Below, piece by piece: positions 8,701 through 16,362 of a DNA stretch of 31,474 nt. The notes beneath the pieces are model-generated. The model was not told the origin of the DNA, did no database searches, and was given only the letters and a program-made list of their open reading frames with translations. Source of the stretch: a virus; IMG/VR virus record IMGVR_UViG_3300012920_000150, positions 1-31,474 of that record. One strand, given 5' to 3'. Each line of letters opens with the position of its first letter. The first letter of the stretch is position 1. The position numbers and the translations under genes are program-made.

Positions 8701-9304
8701 TAGCGCCCCATTTAGCGCCTTTACCAGCATAGGCAGCAACCGCCTTACGAATACCTAACTGAGCTACTTGCTTGGCTGCTTGACCCTGAAGAGTCCCATA
8801 ACCGCCTGTAAATAAACCCATCCATGTAGCAGGGTCACGAATTATAGCTTCACCGTAATCAAAAAGGGCATCCCATTTGCTTACATTGTCTTTGTAAAAA
8901 GGAACTGTGTTATCCCATACGTTATACATCATAGCAACAGCTTGACGTTCTTCTTCGTTGAACTGATCACCAGCTAACTGACGGCCTAGTTTAAAGACGC
9001 TGCCAGTGTTTGCTGTTAAAAAACGCATATGGTCGTAGTATTCGTCTAAAGTTTTCTTATCGTCTCCGATTAAATCTTCACGTACTTTACCTGCTTTGTT
9101 GTTAGCAAAAGTTCGATAAGCGTTAAGGAGTTCTGGATTTTCTAAATTATCTTTGTACGATGTTTCTTCTTGCTTAATAGCTTCATCGTTTAACAGTCCT
9201 GCTTCATGGTAATCTGCAACTAGGCTCGCCTGTTGCTCTGGGCTTAGACGGTTAGGCGTTCTGTACGTCCTACCTCCAAACTCATATGTATATAACTTTG
9301 CCAT
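5762..9304 (-). CDS. Internal virion protein, gp16-like (ejectosome), no lytic transglycosylase domain seen
   Basis: This 1180-residue protein is assigned from its position after gp14- and gp15-like genes and before the fibre, its great length (T7 gp16 is 1318), and its composition of Ala/Gly-rich and long helical regions. In T7 gp16 forms part of the channel through the envelope during DNA ejection and begins with a soluble lytic transglycosylase domain. The N-terminus here (MAKLYTYEFGGRTYRTPNRL) shows no such domain and no ES-x-F-type catalytic motif. Gly/Ala-rich, possibly membrane-inserting stretches occur around residues 230-270 (SVAGTLFGGAAGGAAGAVKG) and 800-835 (ALALGTMMWASVFMMAGSG). 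It shares the gp15-like transcript with an eight-base gap. Confidence 0.8.
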   Translation of the reverse strand: MAKLYTYEFGGRTYRTPNRLSPEQQASLVADYHEAGLLNDEAIKQEETSYKDNLENPELLNAYRTFANNKAGKVREDLIGDDKKTLDEYYDHMRFLTANTGSVFKLGRQLAGDQFNEEERQAVAMMYNVWDNTVPFYKDNVSKWDALFDYGEAIIRDPATWMGLFTGGYGTLQGQAAKQVAQLGIRKAVAAYAGKGAKWGAIEGAAQGAAYGHFDADTRGQIGIGDGSSVENVLKSAGIGSVAGTLFGGAAGGAAGAVKGAAAKKAGNKAEPVMGENTVIVDKPPVDKARTEAGVTTPEQAAQNVEALGQRIAARVAGDGTDRRANEASRQAGLDAFKQQVTGNLAVQLNKTPKSSQTLMEKDFKKMVSTWDLGDVKTDGTVQPLTVERFVNKMADATTIPTGVNKNNYVEFLKTAETVAWQNFKKAEADPENFMARYSDLEKLTTKIEFLGSDAAKVLKATQGRLDPELASQKLGVFERANLIQKIANTSDVDAAKAVIRNMQDVKVSRVSKAVAVANDVFVHNILGAWSTIAVNTASSLAHHQYRIMQRGIGGVLTGDAKAVRSAMVEQALQIKHIHESAGYFLHALNTSRGSISPYRTAFDAFDGKAGNGVIVGDRDMSIGTLGKQKGESLGMYGANVFGNLNRLLGRRLMISTDEFMKQQAFRTTVSKKLIERYLDEGSSFTEALQKANVQAKNIIDKHIDDMANSIQPVQGSIAAEALEEANVVTFQNAMAKDVFGDLGRAGTTLRNKAPIFTQLLPFIRTPSNLLTFVGDRTPALQMLSKSLRERLNSPNPQVAAEAEAALALGTMMWASVFMMAGSGMITGQGTTDRNRANVENMSDQFLPYSINGVGIRRLDPAARFAMVAGNISDQIMYGTEQNVLESFAGYVIAGAKTMLEIPTLQSLKGVIEFATGTGGKDEGASKTKQALKGAARHLQGFMPYYRFVEEVHFAEGNELFQSEIRDIEGIIKGKPHLLNWDNTKYLANTDQRRSPLDGRPIAKNPYLVDYTGLTKKEVKREQANELLYQTNVDEMRRLGMSLTAPVSKHSAWGGVDIKRLEYNDGIEIFGIPFRKGRSWYDVYQERVGTIELPIGNTKMTLNERIDDFINSPLYAELRDPVFAKQWNDKKTRASEIKRIINEYRAAAATEVSFALVDNPKFQAILQHHANRTDKQKLFN

Positions 9305-9312
9305 GTGGTTAC

Positions 9313-11031
9313 CTATTGGTTTGCTTCTTCACTTGTTTCTGTGATTGTAATAGAAAAGTCGGGAAACTGATCACTCGTGACAACAGTATCTCCAGTATCT
9401 GTTATTTCAATATTTTGTATGAATTCTCTTGTTAAGTTTCTTGGTGGTGGTGGTGGTGTTCGCTGAACAGCTTGCTCTGTTGCAGTATTTAGTGAGCCTA
9501 TTTGAAAAGGCTTACGAGTGTCAGCTGTAGTAAATTTCCTTGTTTCAAACCATTTCTCAGACATCTCTATTAACTGCTCAGGTGTGGCTTTTTTATCAAG
9601 ATTTTTACGCCAAAACTCTTCTATTTCAGCTACGTGTTGTGCCATATCTACGTTATAACCACTACTTTTATTAGTATTAATAATACCTATACCAAAATAT
9701 TCTTCAAACTCTTTGATTATGGCTTTTTGTGTTTCTACAATCTGCTCGCTGTTTTCGTAGTATCTTCCCATTGCAATATCAATAGTCTTTTCAAACATTT
9801 CTCTGCCTTGGTAAGTTTTAAGCTTATTAAGCTTTTCTTGGCGGGCTTTGTTAAAATCTGTATTATCCTTATCTATGTTTTCTGTTACCCAATCAGAATA
9901 GTCTTTAAAAGCTCTGTTACTGGTTTCAGCTCTAACATTTGTTTGATCAAAGGCTTCGTCAATCTCAGCTTTTAAAATGTTTTGCTCATGGTCAGAAAAA
10001 TTATCCTCACCTCTAACCCCTATTAAATTAGCTTTAGCTGCCTGATAAGCTTCATCGGCAGTGCTATGTTCTCTAACAGCTTTCATAACAAAACCTTTCT
10101 GCTCGCTCTGTAGACGAGCTTCTCTGGTTTCAACTGCTGCCTGATTAAACGCTATGGCTGCTTGTCGTTTCTCACGTAATGAATCCCAATTGGTACTACC
10201 TATGATTAAAGTTGGTTTACCTTTACCTTGTTGTAATGTAAGCTTTGCGGCTGCATCATAAAGGCTAGTGTCTATTTCACCTGTTTCTCCATCAGCAACC
10301 ATGCTTCTTTCAACAGCACTTAAAAGAGCTTGGTTTATTTCTTTTGGTGAACGGCCTTCTGCTTTTAGCGTTTCCCTAAGATTAGACCAAGATTCTTGTG
10401 TGAGGCCGTCTGAACCTAAGGATTCAATTTCAGCGATCATTCGTGTTTGTCTTGCTCCAGCTTCATAGGCTTGGCCTTGCCGACTTACTGCTTCCCCTTG
10501 TTGTGTCAAATAGGGTTGTACTTTCTCTTCAAACTTTGGAGCAAAACCAACACCCTCGTAAACGGTATCATAGCCACTGCTTTCTAACCAAGCAGCTCTT
10601 TTTGTTTTTTCCCATGCGTAGTATGCTGCTGGATCGGTTAGCTGGTCTATACCTGACTTTATTGACTCTGCCTGTAAGTGCGCTTTATATTCACCCTGTG
10701 CTTTTGTTGCCATAGCGATGTTGTACTCTCGCTCTACAGCTTCTCTGCTGGTAAATATACTAAGGTTAGGATTAGCTTCGTCAAACTTCTTAACTTCTCC
10801 TGATCTGTATGCTTCATCTACTGCTCTAGCTTTATCTAACTCGGTAGAGGCATCTGTTAGAGACTTAGTAGCTCCTACAACTTGATTGAGAGCATCAGAC
10901 AGTTGCTGTGCTTGTATAGCTTTTTCTCGGCCTTGACCACTCACAAAGGTATCTACGACTCTATTGGTTTTCTTTTGTGTTTGACCAAAAAGGTTTTTAG
11001 TCTGTACTGTTTGACTAATAGACTTTGCCAT
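9313..11031 (-). CDS. Internal virion protein, gp15-like (ejectosome)
   Basis: At 572 residues it is shorter than T7 gp15 (747) but occupies the same slot between gp14- and gp16-like genes. It is almost wholly helical and charged, rich in Ala, Glu, Gln and Lys, with no membrane segment. This fits the helical tube protein that spans the periplasm during DNA ejection. Near residues 125-170 it has a DPAAYYAWEKTKRAAWLESSG stretch of the kind seen in gp15 homologues. A proline run (TPPPPPR) lies near residue 525 before the C-terminal tail. The gap to the gp14-like stop is one base. The assignment rests mainly on synteny and architecture. Confidence 0.75.
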   Translation of the reverse strand: MAKSISQTVQTKNLFGQTQKKTNRVVDTFVSGQGREKAIQAQQLSDALNQVVGATKSLTDASTELDKARAVDEAYRSGEVKKFDEANPNLSIFTSREAVEREYNIAMATKAQGEYKAHLQAESIKSGIDQLTDPAAYYAWEKTKRAAWLESSGYDTVYEGVGFAPKFEEKVQPYLTQQGEAVSRQGQAYEAGARQTRMIAEIESLGSDGLTQESWSNLRETLKAEGRSPKEINQALLSAVERSMVADGETGEIDTSLYDAAAKLTLQQGKGKPTLIIGSTNWDSLREKRQAAIAFNQAAVETREARLQSEQKGFVMKAVREHSTADEAYQAAKANLIGVRGEDNFSDHEQNILKAEIDEAFDQTNVRAETSNRAFKDYSDWVTENIDKDNTDFNKARQEKLNKLKTYQGREMFEKTIDIAMGRYYENSEQIVETQKAIIKEFEEYFGIGIINTNKSSGYNVDMAQHVAEIEEFWRKNLDKKATPEQLIEMSEKWFETRKFTTADTRKPFQIGSLNTATEQAVQRTPPPPPRNLTREFIQNIEITDTGDTVVTSDQFPDFSITITETSEEANQ

Positions 11032-11032
11032 T

Positions 11033-11533
11033 TTATTTACCTTTTGCTAATTTGTAATTTGCAGCGCCTTGTGCAGCTTGAGAACCTGCTGTTAACAGTG
11101 TACCTGCTACGCTAGGTCGAGCTACAGAGTTAATACGTGATTGTGCTCTACTTGCTGATCCTACTTGATCCCAATATAGCTGCCTTGAATCACGATCTAG
11201 GTTCTGTGTAACTCCTTGGTTAGCTTCAAGACCTTGCCTCATAATGTCCCCAATGACACCTCCAGTGTTATCACTAGCACCAGATTCACCCATAGCGACT
11301 CTAGCTCTAGCTGCTGTTTCCATTGTTCTGCGGTTAATGCTTATCTTTTCTTGTGCTGCATCTTGCTGCTTCTGTGCAAATACCTCAGCCATCTGCTGGT
11401 CTTCTTGCATCTTAGCTTGGTTAGCCGCTTCAGCGTTTGCTGTGTATGCTTTACCTTGCTCGTGAGCAGCGTTTAGCGTACCTGCTACAGACATAGCAGA
11501 TGAAATAGCTAGTAAGGTAGTTGGTTCACACAT
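11033..11533 (-). CDS. Internal virion protein, gp14-like
   Basis: A 166-residue protein matching the T7 gp14 pattern (196 residues). It has an MC N-terminus followed by a hydrophobic stretch (LLAISSAMSVAGTLNAA), then a long Ala/Gln-rich helix, then the motif AARARVAMGESGASDN, close to the AAIGES segment of T7 gp14. The C-terminus (SQAAQGAANYKLAKGK) is basic. In T7, gp14 is released first and forms the outer-membrane pore of the ejection machine. It overlaps the end of the gp13-like gene by eight bases and is followed one base later by the gp15-like gene. Confidence 0.8.
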   Translation of the reverse strand: MCEPTTLLAISSAMSVAGTLNAAHEQGKAYTANAEAANQAKMQEDQQMAEVFAQKQQDAAQEKISINRRTMETAARARVAMGESGASDNTGGVIGDIMRQGLEANQGVTQNLDRDSRQLYWDQVGSASRAQSRINSVARPSVAGTLLTAGSQAAQGAANYKLAKGK

Positions 11534-11990
11534 TTTTCTTAATCCTCACAAATTGGTAGAAGGGTTGTTTCCCTACTCCGTATTCTTTATCTAGTTTTAT
11601 GAATTCAAATCCTAATGATTTAAGCCACCTCTTCGATACTGTATTGTCTACGTGAACGAAATTAAGCAAGAGAGGGTAGATAGTGTTCATCTCCTCTACC
11701 CATGTCTTTGCTTGGGGGATAAATTCATTTCTTGTTTCTATAATCTTATCTGTCCCTAGTAACCAAGGGCTGCCAAATATACCGTTGTTAGCTACACCGA
11801 ACATTCCTACAACACTACCATCTTCATGTATGATTGAATTACACACCTCAGACGCATTGTAACACCCTTGAAGGGACTCTAGCGGAGTCAACCCATTACT
11901 ATAGGTTATCTCCGTAACGTCCTGAGAACGCATGAGAGGGGCTATCTCACGACAGTCCGAAAACTCACTTTTTCTATAATGGTGTCCCAT
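11526..11990 (-). CDS. gp13-like protein with GNAT acetyltransferase fold
   Basis: From ATG at 11990 this encodes 154 residues (T7 gp13 is 138). It shows a GNAT-like layout: an N-terminal MRSQDVTEITYSNG stretch, a central HEDGSVVGMFGV strand pair, and a C-terminal VSKRWLKSLGFEFIK motif typical of acetyl-CoA-binding folds. T7 gp13 is needed to assemble the internal core, although no acetylation target is known. The frame stays open to 12068, but that extension would overlap tail tube B by 77 bases. The 11990 ATG has an AAAGGAT ribosome site and lies two bases beyond the tail tube B stop, so it is preferred. Confidence 0.75.
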   Translation of the reverse strand: MGHHYRKSEFSDCREIAPLMRSQDVTEITYSNGLTPLESLQGCYNASEVCNSIIHEDGSVVGMFGVANNGIFGSPWLLGTDKIIETRNEFIPQAKTWVEEMNTIYPLLLNFVHVDNTVSKRWLKSLGFEFIKLDKEYGVGKQPFYQFVRIKKNV

Positions 11991-11991
11991 G

Positions 11992-14439
11992 CTATATCCT
12001 TTGTGATCTGAGTACGACAAACCCTTCCCACTCTGCCCTCTGAAATACTGAAGGAAGCGGTGAGGCATTTGTGATCTCTATTTTAGACTCTTTGGCTTGT
12101 GATTGAACACCGACCTTAAAGTTACCTGAAGTGTCTACTGCTGATTGATCGAGGACATTATCTAAATCGCCTAATAATCGACCAGTAAAGACTGCTGATA
12201 CAGGATCACGATTACCGTTAGTTTGAGTAATTGAAAAAGACCCAGTGTCGTTGTATGTAAATGATATGGATCGTAGCTGAAATCTTGCTATATCCGAAGC
12301 ATCACCTTGAGCTGGTTTAAAGACTTGCTCAGAGAGTTGATACTTAAAGGTGTATGGTATGCCACCATAGACGGGAACTGTAGAAGTACCTGCTGTTGTT
12401 GCTGTTACCTGCTCACCTTTAGAGTTGTAGTACACAAGGTTACTGTCAGTGTAGCCCATTGAAGGAGCGCCACTTGTAAACTTCTGCTGATGGTCAAGGT
12501 GCATAGGGTAAATATTAAGTAACTCAGGATCTAAACTTAAGGTCATATTTTCAAATCGACCATCTTCAAATATGATAAATATCTCTTCGTTATTAAAAGC
12601 AACGTGAGCAATGTTAGCATCAAATTTCCATTTAGACCAAGAGCTTTGTAAGCGCTCAGTCTCGTTCTCATACCACTTGTAAACGTATAACTCTTTTGCA
12701 TCTGTTGAAGTTCGTACTAGCAAAAGGTTTTCGTTAGTAGAAGATATCATCTGCTTCACATTACCTGCAAGATAGTTTGGTACATGAGCAGTAATAAGGT
12801 TAGCATCTTTTACTTCTGTATCGCCTGTAGTGTAATACTCCCGTATTCCTGAAAATGTACCGTTCTGTACTGCAAAAAATACACTGTTACCAGCACCTAC
12901 TGGACTTGCCCTTAAATCACACTCAAAGTTCGTAGAGGTATCTATAGACACTTCTGCTGGTGTGAGGAGCTGGTCAGCGGAGAGGGTAAACTGGTTAATC
13001 TCAGAGAACAGTAAGAGCTGCTCTTGGAATGGTACAGCAGCCTTCAGTATCGATACTTCATTTTGGCTGACTGCTACATCAATAGGAGCAGAGTCCAGAA
13101 GTGTTCGTACAGTTGTTCTAAAGAAGTTAAAGTAACCGTTGGCTTCGCTGAAGATTACATTTTCATTTGATAGGAAACCTAAACGATTGCGGTGGAAAAA
13201 TACATCGTTAATCTTTCCTCCAACAAAACTTGGAAAAGGATTAGTATCATCATCACCTGCTTTTCTTTCATCCCACGCACCTGTAGTAAAGCTGAAGCTT
13301 TCGTCAGCATTTTGTAATAAGGTGTGGGGCATAGTGGAAGTATCGAAAGAATGGTATATAGCAGCATTAGGTCTTGAAGGTGCTGGACATTCTTGCCAAT
13401 TTCCTGAAGACGTGAAGCCTGAATACTTAACGTAAAAATTATCTTCCTTTTTTTGATTGTCACCTACTACTTGAATAGTAAAATCAGGTGTTGCGTTTTT
13501 TGGAAGGTCTGTAAAAGCAGCCGCAGTATCTTTATGAGCAAATAAATTTCTACCACCATCGTCATCAGACACTATCATACTAAAATCATCGGTGTTGTTT
13601 TCCATAATAAAATAAGGAAAAGATCCACCACCTTTTCTAGTAAAACCTGTAGGTGGAGTAGTGATAGTAACCCCAGTGAAAGTACCCATGCGTTGAATAG
13701 CAGTACCTCTGTTAGCTATTGAGCTGGTTGTACCAGATATAACGCCCATTATATAGCCTGTTTGCAAACTTTCAGCATCATCTCCATCGCTACCGTCATC
13801 TGATGTATACGTTCCAGTGCCATTAGTTACATTACCTGTTGCTGGATTTCCTGTTAAAAGGTGGCAAACATATCTTCTTGCATAATTAGCTTGTTTTAAA
13901 TAAAACATACCTTCAAAAGGTCTTGGGTTACTTGGGGAAGTTTGATCTTTAGCCACAACTTTTTCTTTATTTACATAGAACGTGTAGTCAGCCACAGAGG
14001 TTGCTGTGACTTGTTGGTTGTTGAGGCTTGTGCCAAAGTATGCGCTAAGTGTAGCTGCATCTGAGTTAGTAGCTATTTGTGATCCTGCTGCATTCCAACT
14101 TGCTACACCTGACTCGTACCGAAGTCTACCTTCAATGTCATAGACGTAGAGTTTAGGAGTTGCTGGCACAAGAATAACGGTAAACTGTTCCGCAGCACTT
14201 CTCTTGTACGTGTGGATGTGTGCTGTTGATAGTTCAGTAGCTGTTAAGTAAGTGTTACTATTAGGGCTACCTGTATTTAACTTTCTTTTAAACTTCGTGG
14301 GTGGGCGTTTCTTTAAGCCTTCTACTATATCAGAGTAACCGTTTTCCTGTACTTCTCCTTGGCTTGCTAAACGTAAACTAGGGGGCTGTTGAGAAATCCC
14401 GTTGATAAAGTTAGGAATGCTTTTAGAAACTAGAGCCAT
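11992..14439 (-). CDS. Tail tube protein B (nozzle), gp12-like
   Basis: At 815 residues it is close to T7 gp12 (794), which forms the tail nozzle. The N-terminus (ALVSKSIPNFINGISQQPP, then KKRPPTKFKRKL) is the hallmark opening of this family, and the middle contains FFHRNRLGFLSNENVIFSEA and LLLFSEINQFTLS stretches that are strongly conserved. The C-terminal part is a beta-rich platform domain ending WEGFVVLRSQRI. It overlaps the end of tail tube A by 17 bases and is followed after one base by the gp13-like gene. ATG at 14439 has a good AAAGGTG ribosome site. Adaptor and nozzle rings attach the fibres and gate DNA. Confidence 0.92.
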   Translation of the reverse strand: MALVSKSIPNFINGISQQPPSLRLASQGEVQENGYSDIVEGLKKRPPTKFKRKLNTGSPNSNTYLTATELSTAHIHTYKRSAAEQFTVILVPATPKLYVYDIEGRLRYESGVASWNAAGSQIATNSDAATLSAYFGTSLNNQQVTATSVADYTFYVNKEKVVAKDQTSPSNPRPFEGMFYLKQANYARRYVCHLLTGNPATGNVTNGTGTYTSDDGSDGDDAESLQTGYIMGVISGTTSSIANRGTAIQRMGTFTGVTITTPPTGFTRKGGGSFPYFIMENNTDDFSMIVSDDDGGRNLFAHKDTAAAFTDLPKNATPDFTIQVVGDNQKKEDNFYVKYSGFTSSGNWQECPAPSRPNAAIYHSFDTSTMPHTLLQNADESFSFTTGAWDERKAGDDDTNPFPSFVGGKINDVFFHRNRLGFLSNENVIFSEANGYFNFFRTTVRTLLDSAPIDVAVSQNEVSILKAAVPFQEQLLLFSEINQFTLSADQLLTPAEVSIDTSTNFECDLRASPVGAGNSVFFAVQNGTFSGIREYYTTGDTEVKDANLITAHVPNYLAGNVKQMISSTNENLLLVRTSTDAKELYVYKWYENETERLQSSWSKWKFDANIAHVAFNNEEIFIIFEDGRFENMTLSLDPELLNIYPMHLDHQQKFTSGAPSMGYTDSNLVYYNSKGEQVTATTAGTSTVPVYGGIPYTFKYQLSEQVFKPAQGDASDIARFQLRSISFTYNDTGSFSITQTNGNRDPVSAVFTGRLLGDLDNVLDQSAVDTSGNFKVGVQSQAKESKIEITNASPLPSVFQRAEWEGFVVLRSQRI

Positions 14440-15046
14440 TTGAAATCACCTTTGTGCCGATGTGTCGGTCTAAAACACTCGCTGTGCTGTAGTCATCGAA
14501 TATGTTGTAATCAGCGTTGTCCCCTTCCATTTCTTGTAAGGCAAACCATGCTTTTTGTTCATCATCTCTATTCATTTTTGACAGAGTGTCACTTCCTACC
14601 ACTCGCTCTTGAAAGATACGAGCTGCTTTGATAGCAATATAACGTCTTGCTATTTCTGGAAGTAAGTCAAAGGATAATAAGACTACAACATCTAGCTTGA
14701 GAGCTTTGCCTATGTTGTAAGTATGGTTTACTTTATCATACATCTTATTACCACGTTGTATGTATTCGTTCTTAGAGCTTCTAAACTTATTCTCGCTTTG
14801 CGCTAAGTCAGCTCTTACAATCTCCGTAGGGAGAATAACATTGCCGCTGGAGTCAGCCGCAACGGTGTAATCTGGTTCAGAGTTAAAGTTCCATCCGTGT
14901 GATTGAACATCTCTGGAAACATTCTTGAGGATGGTCTCAGCAGTCTCAGCATCTAGCAAACCAGAGGCTAGGTTGTTTACTGGTGCTTCACCAATAGTAG
15001 AAAGCATAATGTTTACTGCTTCTAGTTCTGTTGTTGGAGTTGTCAT
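14423..15046 (-). CDS. Tail tube protein A (adaptor), gp11-like
   Basis: From ATG at 15046 it encodes 207 residues (T7 gp11 is 196). The start MTTPTTELEAVNIMLSTIGE, then VNNLASG and VSRDVQSHGWNFNSE, is the conserved opening of the gp11 family. The family forms the ring joining the portal to the nozzle. The frame is open to 15100, but that stretch contains the hairpin terminator behind the capsid gene and no good start signal, so the later ATG is chosen. The gene is the first after that terminator. Its end overlaps the tail tube B start. Confidence 0.9.
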   Translation of the reverse strand: MTTPTTELEAVNIMLSTIGEAPVNNLASGLLDAETAETILKNVSRDVQSHGWNFNSEPDYTVAADSSGNVILPTEIVRADLAQSENKFRSSKNEYIQRGNKMYDKVNHTYNIGKALKLDVVVLLSFDLLPEIARRYIAIKAARIFQERVVGSDTLSKMNRDDEQKAWFALQEMEGDNADYNIFDDYSTASVLDRHIGTKVISNGSSF

Positions 15047-15059
15047 GTTTACCTCAATG

Positions 15060-15098
15060 AAAAAATAAAGAGAGAAGCACCCCCGAAGGGATGCTCTC
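15060..15098 (-). terminator. Hairpin terminator after the capsid gene
   Basis: On the minus strand GAGAGCATCCC-TTCG-GGGGTGCTTCTC forms a GC-rich stem with a UUCG loop and one bulge, followed by a T-rich run (TTTATTTTTTT). It lies 12 bases after the capsid stop and before tail tube A, the same place as the T7 late terminator Tphi behind gene 10. Partial read-through would give more capsid than tail mRNA. Confidence 0.75.
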
Positions 15099-15109
15099 AA
15101 TAGGATAGC

Positions 15110-16195
15110 TTATGCTACTAATGCAATAGCTGATTTACCACGTAGTCTGTTGTGACCCATAGCGTACTTAGCTACCATTAATGTACCTTGACGGTCGATC
15201 TGGTATTCAGATTCAACACCCAAGTCCATTAACTTAACTGTAGCAGCCGCATCTTTAGTAAAGATAAGACCTTTTAAGTTAGGATTATAAGTACCAGCGC
15301 CACGATATTTGCCAGCATTACCAGAACCAGCAGTGTCAGCTAGTGGGTTAGGAGTCTTCTCATCCGCAGTTGGTAAGTGGTTAGACATTAATACTTTAAC
15401 GCCACCAATAGTAGGAGCAGCTTTCAAAGCAGCACTACCGTTACCACCGAAGTCACGGTTCATAACTGCTAAGTCAGAGCCAGTATTGAACAACTTGTAG
15501 TAAGTCTCAGGAGTAACTACCAAGAATTTCTCGCCACCTACATCATGCTCATCAAACTTTTGTAGAGCAGCAAATACACCGTCTACAAAGTTAGCAGCAG
15601 TGAAAGATGCAGCACCTTCATCAGCAGTACCAGCGATGTCGATTTTACCAGCTTCACCAGCCGCACCACCAACGTCACTGTCAGTGTCAGACAAAGCAGC
15701 GAAGTCATCATTAGACCAGTAACCAGATGAGTCACCGTTAGCGACAGCAGCGCCAGTTGCTGATTGATAGATCATAGAGAAGATGTTGCGGTCAGCAGCG
15801 TTTGCTAACGCATTACCCATCTCTTTACTGTAAGTAGATCGAACTTCGTAGTGGTTGATAGCTTCATCAATTTTAGGAATGAAAGCTGCACTCAATAAGA
15901 GGTCATCTACAGTTACAGTGATCTCACCGTGAGAAACTTTGTCACCAAAGACTTGTTCACCAGCAGTGTGGTAAGCAGCATCAATTGTACCGATGCTTGG
16001 GAATTGGGCAGAACGCCCGTTCTTAATTGTGCGAACTCTGTGAAGAGGCATCGCAATGTTCTTTTCTTCAAAAGAGGTCAGAACCTCACCAGCGAACTGG
16101 CGAAGGAACAAAGCGTTGACATTTGTGCTGCCAACCCCTGCTCGACCTAATCGTGATACACCGCCTGTTGCAGTGTTATTATCAGACCATGCCAT
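15110..16195 (-). CDS. Major capsid protein, gp10-like
   Basis: At 361 residues it is close to T7 gp10A (345) and has the HK97-type fold expected for this family. Conserved landmarks are the opening AWSDNNTATGGVSRLGRAG, the LFLRQFAGEVLTSFEEKN segment, VRTIKNGRSAQFPSIG near residue 60, and the end GTLMVAKYAMGHNRLRGKSA. It lies between scaffold and tail tube A, as in T7. The 167-base gap upstream holds a hairpin terminator, and another terminator follows the stop, so the gene looks like its own expression unit. ATG at 16195 has an AAAAGG ribosome site. No slippery site giving a T7-like 10B minor form was seen. Confidence 0.95.
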   Translation of the reverse strand: MAWSDNNTATGGVSRLGRAGVGSTNVNALFLRQFAGEVLTSFEEKNIAMPLHRVRTIKNGRSAQFPSIGTIDAAYHTAGEQVFGDKVSHGEITVTVDDLLLSAAFIPKIDEAINHYEVRSTYSKEMGNALANAADRNIFSMIYQSATGAAVANGDSSGYWSNDDFAALSDTDSDVGGAAGEAGKIDIAGTADEGAASFTAANFVDGVFAALQKFDEHDVGGEKFLVVTPETYYKLFNTGSDLAVMNRDFGGNGSAALKAAPTIGGVKVLMSNHLPTADEKTPNPLADTAGSGNAGKYRGAGTYNPNLKGLIFTKDAAATVKLMDLGVESEYQIDRQGTLMVAKYAMGHNRLRGKSAIALVA

Positions 16196-16332
16196 AATAT
16201 TTTACCTTTTAGTTAAATGTTTAAATGAATGAATAATTCTACTCAGCCACTTAACACTAATCCGTTCTCTGAGATTATCCTCCTCGGAGGGTCAAAGGTA
16301 ATTGTACTTGTGTTGTCGTTTCTTTTGGAATT
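16196..16332 (-). promoter_or_regulatory. Capsid leader region between terminator and capsid start
   Basis: These 137 bases lie between the hairpin terminator and the capsid ATG and hold no gene. A small inverted repeat (CCTCCGAGGAGG, 16279-16290) and the ribosome site AAAAGGT sit here. No copy of the 14-base phage promoter motif was found. If the upstream terminator is efficient, a promoter must lie here, but I could not identify one with confidence. Confidence 0.35.
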
Positions 16333-16354
16333 AAAAAAGCCTCCCGAAGGAGGC
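16333..16354 (-). terminator. Rho-independent terminator between scaffold and capsid
   Basis: On the minus strand GCCTCC-TTCG-GGAGGC is a perfect six-pair GC-rich stem with a UUCG tetraloop, followed at once by TTTTTT. It begins nine bases after the scaffold stop codon. The form is that of a strong intrinsic terminator. Together with the hairpin at 15060-15098 it brackets the capsid gene. It could alternatively act as an RNA-stabilising or processing hairpin. Confidence 0.8.
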
Positions 16355-16362
16355 CAAAGAGA

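Noticed and set aside
9634-9975. Plus-strand open frame of 113 codons
   Set aside because: Antisense to the gp15-like gene with no family pattern; all convincing genes are on the minus strand.
13139-13463. Open frames of 94 (minus) and 98 (plus) codons in the tail tube B gene
   Set aside because: Shadows of a well-conserved structural gene.
16193-16215. AAAAGGTAAAATAT before the capsid ATG resembles the 14-base promoter motif (11 of 14)
   Set aside because: It is positioned as a ribosome site (AAAAGG) and would give an almost leaderless transcript; the match may come from AT-rich sequence.
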